A stretch of 53,636 nucleotides of DNA from Chitinophagaceae bacterium (GCA_947453295.1 CANGGD010000002.1:1-53636); one strand, 5' to 3'; positions 18,263-26,932 are shown, numbered from the stretch's first letter. Program-made: numbers and translations. The notes: generated by a model not told the origin, from the letters alone.

Positions 18263-18718
18263 ATGCTAGCTGAACTATTTAATGATAAAACTAACACTAC
18301 TAATATTAGTTTTAATTTTTTAAAACCAATTACACTCAAAGAAAGAAACAGACTAAAAAAATACATTAAATCTCTTTTCAAAAAAGAGTCTAAATCACTA
18401 AACTCTTTATCATTAGTTTTTTGCTCTGATAAATACCTCTTAAATATTAATAAAGAGTTCCTAAATCATAATTATTACACAGATATAATAACATTTGATC
18501 TAAGTACCGATACTAATTTGATAGACGCTGAGATTTATATAAGTATCGAAAGAGTTAAAGAGAATGCAAAAACCTTCAAATCAACGATTAAAACAGAATT
18601 ACACAGAGTAATATTCCATGGTGTTTTGCATCTGTGTGGTTATCAAGATAAATCACAATCACAAAAGACAATAATGAGAAACAAAGAAGACCAGGCCCTA
18701 AAAAAATATTTTAACTGA
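18263..18718 (+). CDS. ybeY: Endoribonuclease YbeY (rRNA maturation factor)
   Basis: YbeY is a metal-dependent single-strand RNase used in 16S rRNA 3'-end maturation and ribosome quality control. The metal site appears as HRVIFHGVLHLCGYQDKS. The first two His of HGxLHLxGYxH are clear and the third is not at its usual place, as is common in Bacteroidota members. I place the start at ATG 18263 (MLAELFNDKTN), not at 18188, because the longer ORF would overlap feoA and a -7 box lies at 18237-18244. The length is then 151 residues, normal. Confidence 0.92.
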   Translation: MLAELFNDKTNTTNISFNFLKPITLKERNRLKKYIKSLFKKESKSLNSLSLVFCSDKYLLNINKEFLNHNYYTDIITFDLSTDTNLIDAEIYISIERVKENAKTFKSTIKTELHRVIFHGVLHLCGYQDKSQSQKTIMRNKEDQALKKYFN

Positions 18719-18723
18719 TCCAT

Positions 18724-18739
18724 TGTTCCACGTGGAACA
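18724..18739. promoter_or_regulatory. parS-like ParB-binding site 1
   Basis: TGTTCCACGTGGAACA is a perfect 16-bp palindrome. It differs by one base from the chromosomal parS consensus TGTTNCACGTGAAACA. It lies between ybeY and mnmG. Confidence 0.8.
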
Positions 18740-18764
18740 GTTTGTTGAAACCCAATTTAATCTA

Positions 18765-18780
18765 GGTTTCACGTGGAACA
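18765..18780. promoter_or_regulatory. parS-like ParB-binding site 2
   Basis: GGTTTCACGTGGAACA reads on the other strand as TGTTCCACGTGAAACC, which matches 15 of 16 positions of the parS consensus. It lies 25 bp from site 1 and 42 bp before the mnmG ATG. Confidence 0.8.
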
Positions 18781-18806
18781 TAAAGTACTAATAAATACAA
18801 CCACCA

Positions 18807-18814
18807 TATCTTTG
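18807..18814 (+). promoter_or_regulatory. -7 promoter element of mnmG
   Basis: TATCTTTG lies 7 nt before the mnmG ATG. ParB spreading from the parS-like sites just upstream could affect this promoter. Confidence 0.5.
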
Positions 18815-18821
18815 CATCGCA

Positions 18822-20690
18822 ATGTTTAAAAATTATGACATAATAGTAGTTGGGGCCGGGCATGCAGGCTGTGAAGCGGCAGCGGCGGCAGCAAATTTGG
18901 GCTCCAAGGTATTGTTAATTACAATGAATCTGCAAACAATTGCACAAATGAGTTGTAATCCTGCAATGGGAGGTATAGCAAAAGGCCAACTGGTTAAAGA
19001 AATTGATGCGTTAGGAGGGTATAGTGGAATAGTAACCGACAAAAGTATGATTCAGTTTAGAATGCTGAATAGATCAAAGGGTCCAGCAATGTGGAGTCCG
19101 AGAGCTCAAAACGACAGAATGCTTTTTGCGGCTACTTGGAGAGAAATGTTAGAGAACACTCAGAATGTAGATTTTTATCAAGACACTGTAAATCAATTAA
19201 TTATAGAAAAAGAACAGGTAAAAGGAGTTATAACAGGTTTAGGACACGAAATATATTCTAAGTCGGTTGTTTTGACAAATGGCACTTTCTTAAACGGGAT
19301 AATACATATTGGAGAAAAAAATTTTATTGGAGGAAGGGTTGCCGAAAAGGCCTCATTTGGAATAACAGAACAACTTTTAAATTTTGGTTTTGAAAGCGCA
19401 AGATTAAAAACAGGGACTCCGCCAAGAATAGACGGTAGAAGTTTAGATTATTCTAAAATGGAAGAACAAAAAGGTGACGAGGATATAGTCGGCTTTAGTT
19501 ATCTTGAAAAACCTAATTTAAAACCTAAAAACCAAAAAAGCTGTTGGATTACTTACACAAATTCAGCTGTACATGATACATTAAAAACGGGATTTGAATC
19601 AAGCCCTATGTTTCAAGGAAGAATCCAAGGCACTGGACCAAGATATTGTCCAAGTATTGAAGACAAAATCACCAGATTTTCAGAAAGAGATAGACATCAA
19701 TTGTTTGTAGAACCAGAAGGTTGGAATACTATAGAAATTTACGTTAATGGCTTTTCAACTAGCTTATCCGAAGAAACTCAATATCAAGCACTTAGATTGG
19801 TTCCTGGTTTTGAAAATTGTAGATTTTTTAGACCAGGATATGCAATTGAATATGACTTTTTCCCCCCAACCCAATTAAACTTTAACCTAGAAACAAAAAA
19901 TATAAAAAACTTGTTTTTTGCAGGACAAATAAATGGTACTACAGGTTATGAAGAAGCTGCGTGTCAAGGAATTATGGCAGGAATAAACGCACATCAAATT
20001 ACAAAAAATCTAGATGCGTTTATCCTTAAAAGAAGCGAGGCTTATATTGGGGTGTTAATTGATGATTTAATAAACAAAGGAACTGATGAGCCTTATAGAA
20101 TGTTTACAAGTAGGGCTGAACATAGAACACTTTTAAGACAGGATAATGCGGATTTAAGATTAACGGAAAAGAGTTTTAAGCTTGGATTAGCAAAGGAAAA
20201 CAGAATGTCTTTGGTAGATAAGAAAAGCAAAGGCGTTGTTTTTATAAAGGAGCTATTAAGTAAAACAAGTATAGAACCAAATGTTATCAATGATTATTTG
20301 GTTAGCATTGGTGCTTCAATAATTTCAAATAAACAAAAAGCAGATCAATTATTATTAAGGCCAGGAGTTGTTTTACAATCACTTATAAAAAACGATAAAA
20401 ACCTTAGTGTAAACCTTTCTGATTATGATGAAGATGTAATAGAACAAACAGAAATACAAATAAAATATGATACTTATATAGAAAAAGAAAAAGAGATGAT
20501 TGAAAAAATAAATCAACTAGAAGATTTATTAATACCAAAAGAGTTTAATTATGAAAAAATAAATTCTCTTAGTAATGAAGCTAAACAAAAATTAAAAAAA
20601 ATTCTACCTCAAACTCTTGGACAAGCATCAAGAATATCAGGTGTAAATCCAAGCGACATACAAATATTAATGTTATTTATGGGAAGGTAA
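18822..20690 (+). CDS. mnmG: tRNA uridine-5-carboxymethylaminomethyl(34) synthesis enzyme MnmG (GidA)
   Basis: MnmG is the FAD-dependent partner of MnmE that builds cmnm5/nm5-uridine at tRNA wobble positions. The Rossmann FAD motif VGAGHAGCEAAAAAA is near residues 11-25, followed by SCNPAMGGIAKGQLVKEID, the GTPPRIDGRS segment, GTGPRYCPSIEDK and FAGQINGTTGYEEAA. The C-terminal helical tRNA/MnmE-binding domain is complete. The 622-residue length is normal. In many bacteria this gene lies near the origin, which agrees with the parS-like sites directly upstream. mnmE and rsmG are not present here. Confidence 0.98.
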   Translation: MFKNYDIIVVGAGHAGCEAAAAAANLGSKVLLITMNLQTIAQMSCNPAMGGIAKGQLVKEIDALGGYSGIVTDKSMIQFRMLNRSKGPAMWSPRAQNDRMLFAATWREMLENTQNVDFYQDTVNQLIIEKEQVKGVITGLGHEIYSKSVVLTNGTFLNGIIHIGEKNFIGGRVAEKASFGITEQLLNFGFESARLKTGTPPRIDGRSLDYSKMEEQKGDEDIVGFSYLEKPNLKPKNQKSCWITYTNSAVHDTLKTGFESSPMFQGRIQGTGPRYCPSIEDKITRFSERDRHQLFVEPEGWNTIEIYVNGFSTSLSEETQYQALRLVPGFENCRFFRPGYAIEYDFFPPTQLNFNLETKNIKNLFFAGQINGTTGYEEAACQGIMAGINAHQITKNLDAFILKRSEAYIGVLIDDLINKGTDEPYRMFTSRAEHRTLLRQDNADLRLTEKSFKLGLAKENRMSLVDKKSKGVVFIKELLSKTSIEPNVINDYLVSIGASIISNKQKADQLLLRPGVVLQSLIKNDKNLSVNLSDYDEDVIEQTEIQIKYDTYIEKEKEMIEKINQLEDLLIPKEFNYEKINSLSNEAKQKLKKILPQTLGQASRISGVNPSDIQILMLFMGR

Positions 20691-20701
20691 TATCAAAAAC
20701 A

Positions 20702-21604
20702 TCAATAACCGTAACCACTAAAAATATCAGTGAGAGTTCTTAAAGAAGTAGAAACTTTAATGGTATTAAAATAAAAGACATCATTATTTTTTCCAAAACC
20801 TCTTCTGTCTCCAATTGTTTTAGCAATGTTTACATTCTTATTTCTAAAAGCTAAACTAGCAGCTAAGGTATTGTTTCCAAATTTTTCCGCTGCAATATAA
20901 GTTTTGCTTACATCATCAAGATAATCGGTGAAAATTTTATTATAAGTAAATTCATAATTTATAGAAAAATCGGGATTAAAAGAAAACCTCAATCCTCCAC
21001 CAAAAGGAACCGAAAATTGATAGAGTGAATAATTTTTTCTGTCTGGAAATTCTGCCATTCCCTGTCCTTCAGTGTGAAGTGGCTTTAGAAAAACCTTGAC
21101 ATTATCATCATCATAAGTATAAGGATTAAAATGATAAACACCTGCCCCAATAAAAACATATGGACTTATGTTAAAATCATAATTATAAACACCAAGTTTT
21201 CTAGATAATAAAGACAGCTCATCGTCTTCTGTAATAATTTCGTTTTTCCAGATATGGTTAAGAAAGTGATACTCACAAACACCACTTAATTGAACAATAT
21301 TACTCCAAAAGCTTAGGTTTCTAGCAACTAATTCCGGGTCTTTATTTTTTTTGTCGTCACCATATACCTTTCCAAACTGTAAACTACTTCTATAGGTTAA
21401 ATAAGGCAAACGGCTATAATTAGTATATTTCAAATCCAATCCAAAAGATGGCAACATTCTTTTAAAAGGACTAGTATTTTCAACAAGGTCACCGTTATAA
21501 GAGCTAGTTCCTATATTAATACCAATTTTAGCCATATCAATAAATTGACAAAAACTAGTAAAAGATACCAAACAAAAAAATTGAATAAAATAAACTTTTT
21601 TCAT
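20702..21604 (-). CDS. DUF6089 family outer-membrane beta-barrel protein
   Basis: The 300-residue protein starts with a Sec signal peptide (MKKVYFIQFFCLVSFTSFCQ). Alternating strand-like segments follow, such as AKIGINIGTSSYNGDL, YVFIGAGVYHFNPYTY and VPFGGGLRFSFNPDFSINYEF, as in the DUF6089 outer-membrane barrel family of Bacteroidota. Its role is unknown; a surface or cell-envelope function is inferred from the barrel. It converges with mnmG (11 bp gap). Confidence 0.8.
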   Translation of the reverse strand: MKKVYFIQFFCLVSFTSFCQFIDMAKIGINIGTSSYNGDLVENTSPFKRMLPSFGLDLKYTNYSRLPYLTYRSSLQFGKVYGDDKKNKDPELVARNLSFWSNIVQLSGVCEYHFLNHIWKNEIITEDDELSLLSRKLGVYNYDFNISPYVFIGAGVYHFNPYTYDDDNVKVFLKPLHTEGQGMAEFPDRKNYSLYQFSVPFGGGLRFSFNPDFSINYEFTYNKIFTDYLDDVSKTYIAAEKFGNNTLAASLAFRNKNVNIAKTIGDRRGFGKNNDVFYFNTIKVSTSLRTLTDIFSGYGY

Positions 21605-21723
21605 GAATTAAAACGACTTAACAAATGTATGTAATTTTATTAATTTTATAATTAATCAAAAATCAATGAAAAGAATATTGTTTATTATGACTAATCTCAT
21701 TTAACAATTCGCATAATATCATA

Positions 21724-21755
21724 AAAGCCATGATATTTTATGATATCATGGCTTT
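21724..21755 (-). terminator. Terminator hairpin after ssb
   Basis: A 13-bp stem pairs AAAGCCATGATAT with its complement around a 6-nt loop, and the minus strand continues TTTTATGATATTA. It lies just past the ssb stop. The T tract is short, so efficiency may be moderate. Confidence 0.65.
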
Positions 21756-21768
21756 ATTCAAATAACCA

Positions 21769-22110
21769 CTAATTTGAACTTGAACTTAATAATAAAATTT
21801 CATTTACCTGAATTTCAGTAAAATACTTTTTTATCCCTTGTTTATCTTGGTAATCCTTAGTAATTAATTTTCCCTCAATAACTACTTCAGAGCCTTTATT
21901 TAAGTATTTGCCTGCAATATCGGCAACCTTACCCCAAGCAACCAAATTGTGCCATTGAGTTTCTTTTACTTTTTCACCTTTATTGTTGGTATAAACCTCA
22001 TTTGTCGCAAGTGAAAACTTAACTAGCTTTTTTCCTGTTTCGGTTGTTTTAATTTCTGGATTTTTTCCTAGATTTCCGATTAACTGTACTTTGTTTCTTA
22101 ATGAATACAT
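21769..22110 (-). CDS. ssb: Single-stranded DNA-binding protein, short form
   Basis: The 113-residue OB-fold protein has the SSB pattern: NKVQLIGNLGKNPEIK, KKLVKFSLATNEVY, ETQWHNLVAWGKVADIAGKYLNKGSEVVIEGKL. It ends in LLLSSSSN and lacks the acidic DDDIPF-type tail that recruits replication and repair partners. It may therefore be a secondary or specialised SSB, though short tail-less SSBs are frequent in Bacteroidota. It is followed by a hairpin terminator and is divergent from the Zn-ribbon gene at 22298. Confidence 0.93.
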   Translation of the reverse strand: MYSLRNKVQLIGNLGKNPEIKTTETGKKLVKFSLATNEVYTNNKGEKVKETQWHNLVAWGKVADIAGKYLNKGSEVVIEGKLITKDYQDKQGIKKYFTEIQVNEILLLSSSSN

Positions 22111-22297
22111 GATTTAATTTTTTTAGTTTAATAAATAATATTTCAATAATTAACAGGCGCCTTGATAATTATGCAGCAAATATCATTGCTATAAAAAATC
22201 ATATTCGGTATTATTCATTTGTTTATGAAAAAAAACATTTGTAAATGATTAAAAAACGCAAAAATTTAAAAACATCATAAATAAATTAGCAATAAAA

Positions 22298-22660
22298 ATG
22301 TTAACAGAAACTAAGCATTGCCAATATTGTAACAAAGTAATAAAAGGAAGAAGCGATAAAAAGTTTTGCAATGACTACTGTAGAAATTATTTCAACAACA
22401 AGTTAAATGGCGTTAATAATAATAACATAAGAACAATCAATAATTATTTAGGAAAAAACAGAAGAATTTTAAATGAAGAACTATTACCTGAAGAACAAAT
22501 GAATAAAATAAAAAAAAGCAAATTGCTTGAGAAGGGCTTTAATTTTAAATTCTTCACAAATACAAAGAAAAATAAACAGGGATCAATTTATTATTTCTGT
22601 TATGACATTGGATATTTGTTACTAGATGAGAACTGGATGGTGGTTATTAGAGAAGAATAA
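22298..22660 (+). CDS. Small Zn-ribbon protein of unknown function
   Basis: The 120-residue protein begins with a zinc-finger-like module, Cys8-x2-Cys11 and Cys24-x3-Cys28 (CQYCNK and KKFCNDYCRNYF), similar to DUF2116-type zinc ribbons. A Lys/Asn-rich helical middle and a beta-strand tail (GSIYYFCYDIGYLLLDENW) follow. Similar small proteins occur in Chitinophagaceae-type genomes, but I cannot name a role. Nucleic-acid binding is a guess from the finger and basic charge. It is monocistronic, with its stop 3 bp from the stop of the convergent cupin gene. Confidence 0.75.
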   Translation: MLTETKHCQYCNKVIKGRSDKKFCNDYCRNYFNNKLNGVNNNNIRTINNYLGKNRRILNEELLPEEQMNKIKKSKLLEKGFNFKFFTNTKKNKQGSIYYFCYDIGYLLLDENWMVVIREE

Positions 22661-22663
22661 AAC

Positions 22664-23158
22664 CTATCTGCAAAATTTTGAAATTAATTTTTTATGTTGA
22701 GGGTATTTTTTAATTAAATCTTTTCTGTTTGCGAGCTCAAAATCATTAAAATCAAATCCCGGAGAAACGGTGCAGCCTACAAAAGAAAAACTGCTATTCT
22801 TTAAAGGCACACTAGCAAACCAACAGTTAGCGGGAACTACATATTGAAACAACTCGCCTTCTTTAAAGTTATTTCCAAGTTTAACGGTTTCCATTTCTCC
22901 ACTTTCATTTATGATATAAATTAAAAGCACACCTCCGCTATAAAAGTGCCAACACTCATCGCTTTTTATTTTATGAAATGCAGAGAAATCGCCCTTCTCT
23001 AATAAAAAATAAATAGAGGTTGACAGAAATCGCTTTCCCTTAAATCTTTTAGGAAGCCCACTTTTTTTTATTGATTCACTGCTTTTGTATGTCTCTTTGT
23101 ACCAACCACCTTCTGGGTGTGGCATCAAACTATAATAATCAATTAATTCGTTTTTCAT
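22664..23158 (-). CDS. Cupin family protein, DUF985
   Basis: The 164-residue single-domain cupin matches the DUF985/Cupin_5 family: LMPHPEGGWYKETYKS near the N-terminus, then STSIYFLLEKGDFSAFHKIKSDECWHFYSGG and the closing GCTVSPGFDFNDFELANRKDLI. Substrates are not established; the fold suggests sugar- or small-molecule binding. It lies 6 bp downstream of the carbonic anhydrase gene and 9 bp separate that gene from fabG, so the three probably form one minus-strand operon fabG-can-cupin. Confidence 0.88.
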   Translation of the reverse strand: MKNELIDYYSLMPHPEGGWYKETYKSSESIKKSGLPKRFKGKRFLSTSIYFLLEKGDFSAFHKIKSDECWHFYSGGVLLIYIINESGEMETVKLGNNFKEGELFQYVVPANCWFASVPLKNSSFSFVGCTVSPGFDFNDFELANRKDLIKKYPQHKKLISKFCR

Positions 23159-23164
23159 ATTAAA

Positions 23165-23806
23165 CTATAAATCATCAAATTCATATACCGGATCAATTTT
23201 ATCACCAGGGCTCATTTCACAAACAGTTTTTATTATCCCATCATTTAATCCGTATACCCAACCATGAAGATGGGGTCTCAAATCGTTTTTCCATGCCTTT
23301 TGAATTACTGATGTTTTTGAAAGATTTAATATCTGTTCTTTTACATTTAATTCTACAAGTTTGTTGGTTTTATTTTCATCTGTTGTTTCTGATTCTATTT
23401 CTATTTGGTGAAACTTATATAAATCTTTAATGCTTCTCAACCAATTATTAATAATTCCTAAAGAGTGTTTGTCCATTGCTGCTTTTACACCCCCACAACC
23501 ATAATGACCACAAACAATAACATGCTTCACCTTTAAAAAATTAATTGCATATTCTAAAACACTATGTAAGTTAACATCGGTATCAATAACCAGGTTTGCA
23601 ATGTTTCTATGCACGAAAATTTCTCCGGGTTGAGTACCTGTAATTTTATCAGCAGGCACCCTACTGTCGCTGCATCCAATCCAAAGAAATTCAGGAGTTT
23701 GAATATGCGCTAATCTTGAAAAAAAATCAGGGTCTTTTTTTATTTCTTCGGTTGCCCATTCTTTATTTGCTGCTAATAATTTTTCGTATGAGTTAATGTT
23801 TTCCAT
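23165..23806 (-). CDS. can: Beta-class carbonic anhydrase
   Basis: This zinc enzyme interconverts CO2 and bicarbonate and supplies bicarbonate to carboxylases. The zinc ligands and catalytic dyad are visible: Cys45 and Asp47 in CSDSRVPADK, and His101 and Cys104 in CGHYGCGGV. The 213-residue length is normal and there is no signal peptide. It sits between fabG and the cupin gene, and bicarbonate supply for fatty acid synthesis would fit that placement. Confidence 0.96.
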   Translation of the reverse strand: MENINSYEKLLAANKEWATEEIKKDPDFFSRLAHIQTPEFLWIGCSDSRVPADKITGTQPGEIFVHRNIANLVIDTDVNLHSVLEYAINFLKVKHVIVCGHYGCGGVKAAMDKHSLGIINNWLRSIKDLYKFHQIEIESETTDENKTNKLVELNVKEQILNLSKTSVIQKAWKNDLRPHLHGWVYGLNDGIIKTVCEMSPGDKIDPVYEFDDL

Positions 23807-23815
23807 TTATTTATA

Positions 23816-24571
23816 TTAAATGTTAAGACCTCCACAAGCGCTAATTGTTTGACCTGTAACATAACTACTTAATTCGCTCGCTAAAAAAAGACACACATTA
23901 GCTATATCTTCTGCGCTAGCAAATTTTCCTAAAGGGATTGATGATTTATATTTATCAGCGCCTTCTCCATCTTTCAAATAGTTCGTCATATCTGTTTCTA
24001 CAAATCCAGGAGCTATTGCATTGCATCTAATGTTTCTGCTTCCTAATTCTTTAGCAACACTTTTGGTAAAACCAATTACTCCCGCTTTGCTTGCAGCATA
24101 ACTACTTTGTCCGGCGTTTCCCATTTCTCCAATAACGCTACTCATATTAATAATGCTGCCAGACTTTGCTTTCATCATTGGTTTGATAACTTGCTTCGTC
24201 ATATAAAAAACTCCATTAAGATTAACGTTTATCACCTCGTTCCACTGTTCGGGCGTCATTCTCAATAATAAATTATCTTTAGATATACCGGCATTATTTA
24301 CACAGATATCAATATTTCCAAACGCTGTAAGCACTTCGTTTACAAAAGTCTCGCAGGCATCGTAATCAGATGCATTACTTTGATACGCTTTGGCTTTTAC
24401 GCCCATACTTTCTAATTTTTCCACTAAAACAGTTGCTTTTTCTGCACTTTTTTCACTAACAAAACTAAAAGCAATGTTTGCGCCTTGTTCAGCAAATTTA
24501 AGAGCAACAGCTTCGCCAATTCCTCTTGATGCACCTGTAATAATTGCTACCTTTCCTTCCAAAAGTTTCAT
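23816..24571 (-). CDS. fabG: 3-oxoacyl-ACP reductase
   Basis: This short-chain dehydrogenase (251 residues) is the NADPH-dependent beta-ketoacyl-ACP reductase of fatty acid synthesis. The cofactor motif TGASRGIGEA is at about 13-22, NNAGIS follows, the catalytic Ser lies in NMSSVIGEMGNAG, and Tyr/Lys in SYAASKAG. The tail NPxxA-like GFVETDM segment is typical of FabG. A -7 box TACTTTTG (24594-24601, minus) lies 22 nt before the ATG. It leads the fabG-can-cupin unit. Confidence 0.95.
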   Translation of the reverse strand: MKLLEGKVAIITGASRGIGEAVALKFAEQGANIAFSFVSEKSAEKATVLVEKLESMGVKAKAYQSNASDYDACETFVNEVLTAFGNIDICVNNAGISKDNLLLRMTPEQWNEVINVNLNGVFYMTKQVIKPMMKAKSGSIINMSSVIGEMGNAGQSSYAASKAGVIGFTKSVAKELGSRNIRCNAIAPGFVETDMTNYLKDGEGADKYKSSIPLGKFASAEDIANVCLFLASELSSYVTGQTISACGGLNI

Positions 24572-24593
24572 ATAATATTAAGTTTGTTTTTTG

Positions 24594-24601
24594 CAAAAGT
24601 A
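24594..24601 (-). promoter_or_regulatory. -7 promoter element of fabG operon
   Basis: TACTTTTG on the minus strand matches TAnnTTTG and sits 22 nt before the fabG ATG. Confidence 0.5.
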
Positions 24602-24625
24602 GTATTGAACCACCATAAAAAATCA

Positions 24626-26140
24626 TTATTGTGATTTTATCATTTCCAAAATTTCATCAACAATTTTTCTATCGTTTGATAATCTTGGGATTTTGTGTTG
24701 CCCACCAAATTGATTTCTATTCTTAAGCCAAAAAGCAAAAGAGCCTTTTTCTAAAACAACGACTTTTGGTAAACTCAATGCTATGTCTTTATGTCGCTTT
24801 GCTTCATAGTCGCTATTAAATGATTTTAAGGCTTCATCTAATTCGAAAATAAATTGATTTAAATTATCCGGTTTCATTTCAAATTCAATTAACCACTCAT
24901 GAGCGCCATTATTATTGGAAGAAAAATAAACAGGAGCAACAGTATAATCTAATACCAATGAATCTGTTTTTTTTGAAGCAATCGCAATCGCATTATCGGT
25001 GTTATCAACAATTACCTCTTCTCCAAAAGCATTAATATAGTGTTTTAATCTTCCTGTTATTTTTATCTTATATGGATTTAGTGAACAAAATTGAATCGTG
25101 TCTCCAACCAAATAGCGCCAAAGGCCGCCATTGGTGCTAATAATTAGAGCATAGTTTTTACCAATGATAATTTTGTCAAGCCCAAAGGTTTTAGGAAATT
25201 TTTTTCCGTATTCCTCAATGGGCATAAACTCATAAAAAATCCCATGTTCTGTAAATAAAGTCATCCCCTCTTCATTAGCGTTTTCTTGTCCGGCAAAAAA
25301 GCCTTCGCTAGCATTATATATTTCAACATAATTAATAGGTGCTCCGATAATTTTTTCAAATTGTTCACGATATGGAACAAAAGAAACGCCACCATTTATA
25401 TAAAGTTCCAGATTAGGCCAAACCTCTTTAATTGATTTTTTTTGTTTGATTTCTAAAATTCTTTTAAGTAACAATAACGTCCAAGTGGGAACACCAGCAA
25501 TTGAGGTGACATTTTCATCTGAAGTAGCTAAAGCAAGCTTCTCTATTTTTTGTTCCCAATCATCAAGAAGCGCAACACTTAGTTGTGGAGTTCTAAGCCA
25601 ATGACCCCAAAAGGGTGTGTTTTGCATTAGAACGGCACTTAAATCACCATATTGAATGTCTTCATTATGATGATTAATTTGATGCGAACCTCCAACGACT
25701 AGGCCTTTTCCTGTTAAAAGGTCGCTATCGGGAAAGTTTTTATAATAACTTGATAACACATCTTTACTGGCTCTAAAATGATTTTCAACTAGACTTTCTT
25801 CACTAACAGGAATAAATTTGCTTTTATTGCTCGTGGTTCCGCTGCTTTTAGCAAACCATTTAATAGGCGTGTTCCAAAGTACGTTTTCTTCGCCATCAAG
25901 CATACTTTGTATGTAGGGTTGTATATCTTCATATTCGTGAACAGGCACCTTTGATTTAAATGCTTTGACGGAAAAAAGTTTTTCAAATTCGTATTTTTTT
26001 CCAAAAACGGTATATTGAGCGGCTGTAACTAAATTTTGAAGTACCTCTCTTTGTTTTTCAACTGGATGGTTTGTCCAATTTTTAATTTGCCATATACGCG
26101 AGCGGGCAATTTTAGATATTGTAGCGGAGAGCAACTTCAT
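24626..26140 (-). CDS. GH3 auxin-responsive promoter family protein (acyl-adenylating enzyme)
   Basis: The 504-residue protein belongs to the GH3 branch of the ANL superfamily, which joins carboxylic acids to amino acids or similar acceptors through an acyl-adenylate. The phosphate-binding motif FAKSSGTTSNKSKFIPVS (about residues 115-132) is clear, as are YNASEGFFAGQ and the RYLVGDTIQF segment with the domain-hinge KITGRLKHYINAFGEEV. Bacterial GH3 proteins are frequent in Bacteroidota and mostly uncharacterised. It follows lptB by 21 bp, suggesting cotranscription and perhaps a lipid or envelope substrate; that link is inference. Confidence 0.9.
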   Translation of the reverse strand: MKLLSATISKIARSRIWQIKNWTNHPVEKQREVLQNLVTAAQYTVFGKKYEFEKLFSVKAFKSKVPVHEYEDIQPYIQSMLDGEENVLWNTPIKWFAKSSGTTSNKSKFIPVSEESLVENHFRASKDVLSSYYKNFPDSDLLTGKGLVVGGSHQINHHNEDIQYGDLSAVLMQNTPFWGHWLRTPQLSVALLDDWEQKIEKLALATSDENVTSIAGVPTWTLLLLKRILEIKQKKSIKEVWPNLELYINGGVSFVPYREQFEKIIGAPINYVEIYNASEGFFAGQENANEEGMTLFTEHGIFYEFMPIEEYGKKFPKTFGLDKIIIGKNYALIISTNGGLWRYLVGDTIQFCSLNPYKIKITGRLKHYINAFGEEVIVDNTDNAIAIASKKTDSLVLDYTVAPVYFSSNNNGAHEWLIEFEMKPDNLNQFIFELDEALKSFNSDYEAKRHKDIALSLPKVVVLEKGSFAFWLKNRNQFGGQHKIPRLSNDRKIVDEILEMIKSQ

Positions 26141-26161
26141 TAATGAAAGATAACGAAATTC

Positions 26162-26932
26162 TTATAAACTTTCTCTTGCTTGGTCGTGCAAATAATCTTT
26201 CCTTTTTAATTCAAAATTCTTACCTAAATATAATCTTCTTACCTGTTCATCACTTGATAATTCCTCAGCTGTTCCATGTTTGAAAATTTTTCCATCGATT
26301 AATAAATAAGCTCTGTCACAAATAGAGAGAGTTTCATTTACATTATGATCTGTAATCAAAATGCCAATATTTTTAAGTTTCAGCTTGGCAATAATTTCTT
26401 GAATATCTTCAACAGCAATAGGATCAACACCGGCAAAGGGTTCATCCAATAAAATAAATTTTGGGTTTACGGCTAACGCTCTAGCAATTTCTGTTCTTCT
26501 TCGCTCTCCTCCACTTAAAGAGTCTCCTATGTTTTTTCGTACTTTTTGTAATCTAAATTCATTGAGTAGGGATTCTAGTTTTTCAAGCTGTTCGTTTTTC
26601 TTTAAATCCGTCATTTCAAGAACAGCAAGAATATTATTTTCAACACTTAGTTTTCTAAAAACGCTTGCCTCTTGAGGTAGATATCCAATGCCCATTTGAG
26701 CTCGCTTATACATGGGAAGTTTTGTAATGTTTAAATCATTCAAAAAAACATCACCCTCATCTGGTCTAATTAATCCAACCACTTGATAAAAAGAAGTTGT
26801 TTTTCCAGCTCCATTTGGACCCAATAAGCCTACAATTTCACCTTGGGTAACTTCAAAAGAAACATTATTTACAACAACCCTGTTATTATATTTTTTTAGA
26901 AGACCTTTTGTATAAATAGTTAGTTTTTTCAT
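26162..26932 (-). CDS. lptB: LPS export ABC transporter ATP-binding protein
   Basis: LptB is the cytosolic ATPase of the LptBFG complex that extracts LPS from the inner membrane. Walker [11 protein letters not shown], the Q-loop, signature LSGGERRR and Walker [14 protein letters not shown] are all present, with the LptB-type ending [13 protein letters not shown] moved the start from TTG 26944 to ATG 26932 ([15 protein letters not shown]). The track's TTG is the end of a -7 box TATTTTTG (26942-26949, minus). The length is then 256 residues. The GH3 gene is next, 21 bp away. Confidence 0.95.
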   Translation of the reverse strand: MKKLTIYTKGLLKKYNNRVVVNNVSFEVTQGEIVGLLGPNGAGKTTSFYQVVGLIRPDEGDVFLNDLNITKLPMYKRAQMGIGYLPQEASVFRKLSVENNILAVLEMTDLKKNEQLEKLESLLNEFRLQKVRKNIGDSLSGGERRRTEIARALAVNPKFILLDEPFAGVDPIAVEDIQEIIAKLKLKNIGILITDHNVNETLSICDRAYLLIDGKIFKHGTAEELSSDEQVRRLYLGKNFELKRKDYLHDQARESL

